This document shows, piece after piece, positions 57,079 through 64,000 of a stretch of DNA of 64,000 nucleotides. Source of the stretch: Panulirus ornatus (Eukaryota; Arthropoda; Malacostraca; Decapoda; Palinuridae). Below the pieces are notes generated by a model, which was not told the origin of the DNA, did no database searches, and worked only from the letters and a program-made list of their open reading frames with translations. Made by a program: the position numbers and the translations under genes. The stretch covers positions 21,373,913 through 21,437,912 of the forward strand of contig NC_092257.1 in assembly GCF_036320965.1 (NCBI RefSeq). Reading direction: 5' to 3'. Position 1 is the first letter of the stretch; every line of letters starts with the position of its first letter.

Positions 57079-58547
57079 TACATGTTTCCCACATCCACTA
57101 CATCCAGGATGGTTTACACAGATGTTTGTTCTAACTAACAGCTCTCGACACAGCTTTCATGTTCAACCCAGCTTGAATCTACAACATACGCCGCCGCACA
57201 TCACAGAGACACACCTGGGCCTTTGACACATCAAACCCCATGAATAACATCTTTGGTAAGTGACTGGAAACACGACATTGTTTGAAGGTGGAGAATTTTT
57301 GGCGAAGGGTTTTAAATTTAAGGGTTCTCAGTGACGTGGCGAGGGAAGGGGTAACCTAGGCATCGTCCCATACCCTATACCGTTGAGCCCCTCCCGCCCC
57401 CCACACACACATAAAGCCTTAGCCTAGCCATTCATGCCTAAGGCATAGTAGGCTAGCCCTTCAATAATTTAGGCCTAGATTCTGTCACGGTCATTATACA
57501 CAGGAAAAGATAATATATAAATGAAACACATTCTTCTGGTGTTGAAAGGATGGTTCATATAAGCCGTGTTGTGTATAACTAAGTGTTCGCATCATAATAA
57601 CATGTTGCTTGAAAGCTGCGTTCCCCCTGAGGATTTGGGCTCATACGCTTGCCAGGAGTTTCAATATCAAAAGGCCGTCCACTTCAGGGATACAACCTCC
57701 TACCGAATTATACCTTTTATCCCCATCGGGTGTTCAAGATAATCGATTTAAGACTTGACACTACACGTGAGCAAAATATCCTCACACTTCGATTGCGCGC
57801 CCGCGTGTATCTGGGCTTTGTGTGCCGACAGCTGGAACCACACTGCCAAGGAGGGGGTAGGTAATGGGATGAAGCGTGTGTATGCATGTTGTGGTGGGGG
57901 GGTCTTCAGCATCACCTGATAGAGGCAGGGAAGTTACCGTGGGCTTTGGTCAACGTCTCTGACCAACCAGTGGGAGGCAGGCAGGCGTGAAGGATCGTGT
58001 GACAGAGGACCATGAACCAAACACCCTTAGAAAACGTAAGAGCATACTATACAGATACACTTAATTTCTACATATCATTTCAAGACTTAGTTTAGGATGA
58101 TGATACACATAATTACCCTCTGCAAAACCTGTATAAACAGATCCGTTCGTTGTACTGTATATTTCATTAATAACTTATCAAGTAACTGACAAATATACTC
58201 ACCCGTAAACAAAGAATTATGAGCAGTTGCCACTCCTCGCCAAGTTGTCTTAGCCTAAACAATATTAACTCAGCATCGGTAAGGTTAACATTACAAGAAT
58301 AATGAACGCTACAGAAGACCTACTGGCCTGGCCATGTGAGACGACTGTTTACACTCAGCCATTCTCAGTCCCATGACTTGAGTACTTGTTCACAACCCAG
58401 GGGAGTCCACAGACCCCCAGAGTGTAAGTGAAGCTCATCAAGAGGTAGGTTAGGTCTCCAAGGCAAAGCGAATGGTATATACACAGCCACTGGGGCTGGC
58501 TGCTTTGTTGGAAGAGCAGCGCTGCTTAGACACGTAATGTTAACTCA
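57079..58547. other. Unrecognised sequence
   Basis: 1.47 kb with no recognised gene, RNA or repeat. Minor tagccta-type phrases at ~57420-57470. Confidence 0.35.
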
Positions 58548-58718
58548 AAGCTGCGTTATTTTGCGTTAGCATTCATGATCCGTGACGCATCGACGGGCCG
58601 CCCAGAGTCAGGCGCAAAGGTTCGATTTCTGGTTACGGGAGTCGGTCCACAGTCAACCCAGCTGTTCATCCACTCATAGGGGTTGGTCGATGAAATGGGG
58701 ACCTGGCTCAGGATAGGG
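58548..58718 (+). mobile_element. tRNA-derived SINE (second type), (AT)n tail
   Basis: Head with a weak A box (ttagcattcatg, ~58565) and a B box (ggttcgatttc, ~58619) spaced as in a tRNA gene, followed by a body containing cacagtcaacccagctgttc, ggggttggtcgatgaaatgg and acctggctcaggatagggta. This body resembles a central domain I recall from widespread invertebrate tRNA-SINEs, but I cannot name it with certainty. The 3' end passes into (AT)n. The body does not match LINE-R. Confidence 0.6.
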
Positions 58719-58722
58719 TATA

Positions 58723-58807
<85 letters not shown>
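58719..58807. repeat. (AT)n with a (GT)3 interruption
   Basis: About 43 units between the tRNA-SINE tail and a SINE-B 3' end. Confidence 0.96.
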
Positions 58808-58810
<3 letters not shown>

Positions 58811-59038
58811 CTTTTCTTTTAAACTATTCGCCATTTCCCGCGTTAGCGAGGTAGCGTTAAGAACAGAGGACTGGGCCTTTTTTGGAATATCATCACCTGC
58901 CCCCTCTGTTCCTTCTTTTGGAAAATTAAAAAAAAAAAACGAGAGGGGAGGATTTCCAGCCCCCCGCTCCCTCCCCTTTTAGTCGCCTTCTACGACACGC
59001 AGGGAATAAGTGGGAAGTATTCTTAATCCCCTATCCCC

Positions 59039-59042
<4 letters not shown>
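58808..59042 (-). mobile_element. SINE-B copy 13
   Basis: Full length on the minus strand, of the subtype with an internal A12 run and gattaagaatac (as copies 1, 3 and 8). (AT)n on both sides. Confidence 0.88.
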
Positions 59043-59111
<69 letters not shown>

Positions 59112-59116
59112 TATAT
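59043..59116. repeat. (AT)n
   Basis: About 33 AT units ending in gatatatttatttat before the LINE-R 3' terminus. Confidence 0.96.
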
Positions 59117-60799
59117 TTATTTATTCATTTTGCTTTGTCGCTGTCTCCCGCGTTAGACAGGTAGCGCAAAGAAACAGACGAAAGAATGGCCCAACCCACC
59201 CACATACACATGCACATACATACACGTCCACACACGCAAAATACATACCTATACATCTCAACGTATACATATATATACACACACAGACATTCACATATAT
59301 ACACATGTACATAATTCATACTGTCTGCCTTTATTCATTCCCATCGCCACCTCGCCACACATGAAATAACAACCTCCTCCCCCCCTCATGCGTGCGAGGT
59401 AGCGATAGGAAAAGACAACAAAGGCCACATTCGTTCACACTCAGTTTCTAGCTATCATGTAATAATGCAACGAAACCACAGCTCCCTTTCCACATCCAGG
59501 CCCCACAAAACTTTCCATGGTTTACCCCAGATGCTTCACATGCCCTGGTTCAATCCACTGACAGCACGTCGACCCCGGTATACCACATCCTTCCAATTCA
59601 CTCTATTCCTTGCACGCCTTTCACCCTCCTGCATGTTCAGGCCCCGATCACTCAAAATCTTTTTCACTCCATCTTTCCACCTCCAATTTGGTCTCCCACT
59701 TCTCCTCGTTCCCTCCACCTCTGACACATATATCCTCTTGGTCAATCTTTCCTCACTCATTCTCTCCATGTGACCAAACCATTTTAAAACATCCTCTTCT
59801 GCTCTCTCAACCACACTCTTTTTATTACCACACATCTCTCTTACCCTATTATTACTTACTCGATCAAACCACCTCACACCACATATTGTCCTCAAACATC
59901 TCATTTCCAGCACATCCACCCTCCTGCGCACAACTCTATCCATAGCCCACGCCTCACAACCATATAACATTGTTGGAACCACTATTCCTTCGAACATGCC
60001 CATTTTTGCTTTGCGAGATAATGTTCTCGACTTCCACACTTTCTTCAAGGCTCCCAGAATTTTCGCCCCCTCCCCCACCCTATGATTCACTTCCGCTTCC
60101 ATGGTTCTATCCGCTGCCAAGTCCACTCCCAGATATCTAAAACACTTCACTTCCTCCAGTTTTTCTCCATTCAAACTTACCTCCCAATTGACTTGACCCT
60201 CAACCAAACTGTACCTAATAACCTTGCTCTTATTCACATTTACTCTCAGCTTTCTTCTTTCACACACTTTACCAAACTCAGTCACCAGCTTCTGCAGTTT
60301 CTCACATGAATCAGCCACCAGCGCTGTGTCATTAGCGAACAACAACTGACTCGCTTTCCATGCTCTCTCATCCACAACAGACTGCATACTTGCCCCTCTT
60401 TCCAAAACTCTTCCATTCACCTCCCTAACAGCCCCATCCATAAACAAATTAAACAACCATGGAGACATCACACACCCCTGCCGCAAACCTACATTCACTG
60501 AGAACCGATCACTTTCCTCTCTTCCCAACACGTACACATGCCTTACATCCTCGATAAAAACTTTTCACTGCTTCTAGCAGCTTGCCTCCCACGCTATATA
60601 TTCTTAATACTTTACGTGGAACATCTCTATCAACTCTATCATATGCCTTCACCAGATCCATAAATGCTACATACAAATCCATTTGCTTTTCTAATTATTT
60701 CACACATACATTCTTCAAAGCAAACACCTGATCCACACATCCTCTACCACTTCTGAAACCACACTGCTCTTCCCCAATCTGATGCTCTGTACATGCCTT
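59117..60799 (-). mobile_element. LINE-R copy 10: long 3' UTR
   Basis: Minus strand, from KACTEHQIGEEQCGFRSGRG at the right to the terminal block and attcattttgctttgtcgctg at the left. Joined head to head with copy 11 at 60799/60800 without (AT)n; three bases (ctt) fit both partners at the joint. Confidence 0.9.
59536..60799 (-). pseudogene. LINE-R copy 10 RT ORF remnant, FAND box
   Basis: An open segment of 333 codons (59536-60537) reads [99 protein letters not shown] and the long-type end GRRAVSGLNQGM. The catalytic FADD reads FAND, which should abolish polymerisation. A one-base insertion near 60530 separates it from the upstream AYDRVDR-like block. A TAA lies at the same site as in copy 8 (VK-stop-LEKQ). 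Confidence 0.9.
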
Positions 60800-61620
60800 G
60801 GGAAGTGAGTCAGTTGTTGTTCGCTGATGATACAGCGCTGGTGGCTGATTCATGTGAGAAACTGCAGAAGCTGGTGACTGAGTTTGGTAAAGTGTGTGAA
60901 AGAAGAAAGTTAAGAGTAAATGTGAATAAGAGCAAGGTTATTAGGTACAATAGGGTTGAGGGTCAAGTCAATTGGGAGGTAAGTTTGAATGGAGAAAAAC
61001 TGGAGGAAGTAAAGTATTTTAGATATCTGGGAGTGGATCTGGCAGCGGATGGAACCATGGAAGCGGAAGTGAATCATAGGGTGGGGGAGGGGGCGAAAAT
61101 CCTGGGAGCCTTGAATGTATGGAAGTCGAGAACATAATCTCGGAAAGCAAAAATGGGTATGTTTGAAGGAATAGTGGTTTCAACAATGTTGTATGGTTGC
61201 GAGGCGTGGGCTATGGATAGAGTTGTGCGCAGGAAGGTGTATGTGCTGGAAATGAGATGTTTGAGGACAATATGTGGTGTGAGGTGGTTTGATCGAGTAG
61301 GTAATGTAAGGGTAAGAGAGATGTGTGGAAATAAAAAGAGCGTGGTTGAGAGAGCAGAAGAATCTGTTTTGAAATGGTTTGGGCACATGGAGAGAATGAG
61401 TGAGGAAAGATTGACCATGAGGATATATGTGTCGGAGGTGGAGGGAACGAGGAGAAGCGGGAGACCAAATTGGAGGTGGAAAGATGGAGTGAAAAAGATT
61501 TTGAGTGATCGGGGCCTGAACATGCAGGAGGGTGAAAGGCGGGCAAGGAATAGAGTGAATTGGATCGATGTGGTATACCGGGGTCGACGCGCTGTCAATG
61601 GATTGAATCAGGGCATGTGA
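60800..61620 (+). pseudogene. LINE-R copy 11 RT C-terminal ORF with one stop
   Basis: One frame from [15 protein letters not shown] to GLNQGM, broken only by TAA at 61135-61137 (consensus ttatctcgg became taatctcgg) and a two-codon deletion just before it (GALNVWK for [12 protein letters not shown]). Retains FADD but lacks the upstream palm Asp. Confidence 0.87.
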
Positions 61621-62028
61621 AGGGTCTGGGGTAAACCATGGAAAGTTCTGTGGGGCCTGGATGTGGAAAGGGAGCTGTGGTTTCGGGCATTATTACATGA
61701 CAGCTAGAGACTGAGTGTGAACGAATGGGGCCTTTGTTGTCTTTTCCTAGCGTTACCTCGCAAACATGAGGGGGGAGGGGGATGTTATTCCATGTGTGGT
61801 TAGGTGGCGATGGGAATAGATAAAGGCAGACAGTATGAATTATGTACATGTGTATATATGTATATGTCTGTGTGTATATATAAATGTACACTGAGATGTA
61901 TGGGTATGCATATTTGCGTGTGTGGACGTGTATGTATATACATGTGTATGGGTTTGGGTTGGGCCATTTCTTTCGTCTGTTTCCTTGCGCTACCTCGCAA
62001 ACGCGGGAGACAGCGACAAAGCAAAATA

Positions 62029-62030
<2 letters not shown>
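60800..62030 (+). mobile_element. LINE-R copy 11: long 3' UTR
   Basis: Begins at EVSQLLFADDTAL and ends at gcgggagacagcgacaaagc plus aaataa and (AT)n. With copy 10 it forms arms of ~1.2 kb around ~480 bp. Confidence 0.9.

Positions 62031-62115
<85 letters not shown>
62031..62115. repeat. (AT)n tail of LINE-R copy 11
   Basis: About 42 AT units. Confidence 0.97.
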
Positions 62116-62116
<1 letters not shown>

Positions 62117-62909
62117 CATTACTGTGTGTTCGTGACACTGCTCACTCAGTCGATATTTCTAGGTACTTCATCTGTCTACCAATTTGCTCCCGGTTCTGCG
62201 CCTTTTCTCCGGAGGAAAATCCTAGCTTACATGGAAGGTTTCGAGACAACGCATCCGCTGGATCTGTTCAGAGAAACCTGGCGCTTCAGCATCTAGAACA
62301 AAAGGGGACATCGCTAGAGCCAAGATCAACCATTGATGACAAAAAAAAGAAAAGAAATGAAAATGACATCTCCATGGAATATGCATGGATCAACGGTGAT
62401 CCAACCTATCGCGTGAACAGAAGGGGTTGAAGAACAGATTTTGTGAAGAACATATTTGGATGAAATGCGACTCGGCATCTGAGGAAGGGTGACCCGCTGT
62501 TGCTGCTCCTGCTCCTCCTCCTCACCGCCATCTACACGACAATGCCATCCCCCTACGGCAGTCAACCTCTTCTCCAGTTACGAACGCCTATCACTCCCGC
62601 ACCGTCTCATTTGATCCCTACGCTTATGAAATATAATTTTATTACGATTCCCACCCCCGTCATCAGCGATGATAAAGACGCACTTGGACCCCAACCAAAT
62701 GTTTAATAACAGGGGCCTCTCGGACGCTCCACCGGGCTCCCTCAGCTAACAAGGACCCCCAAAAATAATTCCGGGTTGTGTAGCCGTGGTTGGCTCGCCC
62801 GGACGCCGTACCTACCCGGCAATTATATTCCGTCAGGGACAAAGATTCGTGTTAAAAGCGCATGCTTGGCCATCCCAGCGACCTTAGTTGTACACGGCTG
62901 AGAGGAGGT
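62116..62909. other. Unrecognised sequence
   Basis: No gene recognised in ~800 bp. Confidence 0.35.
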
Positions 62910-62928
62910 TTATATATATATATATATA
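62910..62928. repeat. Short (AT)n
   Basis: Nine TA units, with no element on either side. Confidence 0.9.
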
Positions 62929-63135
62929 CATTCCTGGTTAGGATGGCGACAGCTGTGGAGACCCTCGCAACAAGAACTCTCAAAAGTTCACACCTGTTAT
63001 AGAAGAACAAGTTAAAAAAGAGACACTGACTAATAAATCATACTTTACCATGCACTAGACTAAAGAGTAACTATCAAATAATTCACATTACCTCTCGAAG
63101 AATATATTTCATTGATCGAAGACGCAAAATTTGGT

Positions 63136-63472
63136 CTGTAATGAATTTCTTTTGCCACAAAGAATTTGTTTAAGCCTGAGACACATTTACCTGACCGGGA
63201 ATAAATCCGCTAAACTGACCCAGTCTGTAGTGAATTTCTTTGCCACAGAGAATAATTTATTTAATCCTCAAACACATTTAAGCTGAGGCTTAAAGGGAAA
63301 TTTATTGTGTAACAAAGTGTCACAGACCGTAAAGAAAAAATAATTCTCTGTAGTGAATTTCTTTGCCACAGAGAATAATTTATTTAATCCTCAAACACAT
63401 TTAAGCTGAGGCTTAAGGGAAACTTAGTGTGTAACAAAATGTGACAGACCGTAAAGAAAAAATAATTCTATG
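63136..63472. repeat. ~124-bp tandem repeat, 2 copies plus a partial
   Basis: Units marked by ctgtagtgaatttctttgcc at 63224 and 63348, and a partial, diverged copy from 63136. The two full copies are nearly identical. Confidence 0.9.
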
Positions 63473-63694
63473 TGAAAACACCGAACGTGCGTTTTCTTGG
63501 AGAACATACCAGAGTAAATAAAGAGTGGTTGAGGCCGTTGTTGCCAACACTGGAGGAGCGAGTTAAAAAGGGAAGAAATATCTTTAGAGTTTCCAGGAAC
63601 CGGCCTGTGAAAAGCCCCTTATCCGAACCTAATCTTTTACAACAGAGAGACAGGAGCAGGCGGACAAATGCATACAAAGGCATATTTATATATA

Positions 63695-63790
63695 TTATAC
63701 ATAATCAATGTTTCCCGCGTCAGCGAGGTAGCGCCAGGAAACAGACGAAGAATGGCCCATCCATTCATATACACATAAATATACATAGAA
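63695..63790 (-). mobile_element. LINE-R 3' tail fragment
   Basis: Minus-strand terminal block (cccgcgtcagcgaggtagcg) and the start of the CA/TA-rich UTR. It passes without a break into the palindrome that follows; the full LINE-R UTR continues on the left arm of that palindrome. Confidence 0.75.
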
Positions 63791-63873
63791 GCCCACATAC
63801 GCACATATACATACATATACATATACATACGCAGACATAACATTCCTGTCGCTACCCCACCCAGCAGGAAAAC

Positions 63874-63917
<44 letters not shown>

Positions 63918-64000
63918 GTTTTCCTGCTGGGTGGGGTAGCGACAGGAATGTTATGTCTGCGTATGTATATGTATATGTATGTATATGTGCGTATGTGGGC
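63791..64000. repeat. Perfect palindrome with (AT)n centre, reaching window end
   Basis: 63791-63876 and 63915-64000 are exact reverse complements as far as I can check by eye, about an (AT)n centre at 63877-63914 (axis 63895.5). The arms hold LINE-R 3' UTR sequence plus gctaccccacccagcaggaa. The left arm begins inside LINE-R, and the right arm probably continues beyond the window. Confidence 0.93.

Noticed and set aside
59117..62030. Twin-priming inversion of a single LINE-R
   Set aside because: The minus copy contains its own complete 3' UTR and tail and overlaps the plus copy over ~1.2 kb, so two separate copies are present.

Overview
The window reads as repeat-dense, gene-poor nuclear DNA of an arthropod, most likely a decapod crustacean. 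This is inference from the mix of elements: degenerate CR1/L2-like and RTE-like non-LTR retrotransposons, a Penelope-like element with a GIY-YIG domain, tRNA-derived SINEs, an extreme density of (AT)n, (CT/GA)n and (CA/GT)n microsatellites, and about a dozen kilobase-scale minisatellites. There is no operon structure, no rRNA and no convincing functional tRNA. I find no host protein-coding gene I can defend. The long open frames are either translations of tandem repeats with a period divisible by three, antisense shadows of retrotransposon ORFs, or read-throughs of microsatellites.

Layout. 0-3.2 kb: a CR1/L2-like reverse transcriptase (RT) tail fragment, then 31-bp and 12-bp tandem arrays. 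3.2-13.2 kb: the first cluster of one RTE-like LINE family (here LINE-R) and a short element (here SINE-B), joined by (AT)n. 13.2-23.9 kb: mostly unrecognised sequence plus minisatellites of 51, 41, 37, 45 and 21 bp. 23.9-27 kb: SINE-B copies and a Penelope-like element in an inverted arrangement, with a hammerhead-like motif in its terminal region. 28-32 kb: three homogeneous minisatellites (28, 51 and 54 bp). 32.3-43.4 kb: the densest LINE-R/SINE-B/Penelope chain, including a SINE with a tRNA-Gly-like head fused to the LINE-R 3' tail. 43.4-58.5 kb: largely unrecognised sequence with microsatellites, another CR1-like RT fragment, 49-, 20-, 40- and 50-bp minisatellites and one CpG-rich patch. 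58.5-62.1 kb: a second tRNA-type SINE, SINE-B and two head-to-head LINE-R copies. 62.1-64 kb: unrecognised sequence, ending in a perfect palindrome that reaches the window edge.

How the parts relate. LINE-R, SINE-B and the tRNA-headed SINE share a 3' terminal block (core gctacctcgctaacgcggg) and all run into (AT)n. Most 5' truncation points also abut (AT)n. The simplest reading is that one LINE-R machinery mobilises all three, and that the AU-rich tail pairs with existing (AT)n tracts. Each insertion would then supply the target for the next and build LINE-(AT)n-SINE-(AT)n-LINE chains. This is the most interesting system in the window. Subfamilies can be told apart (long versus short 3' UTR, shared internal stop codon, altered catalytic box), so the elements have an amplification history that can be tested genome-wide.
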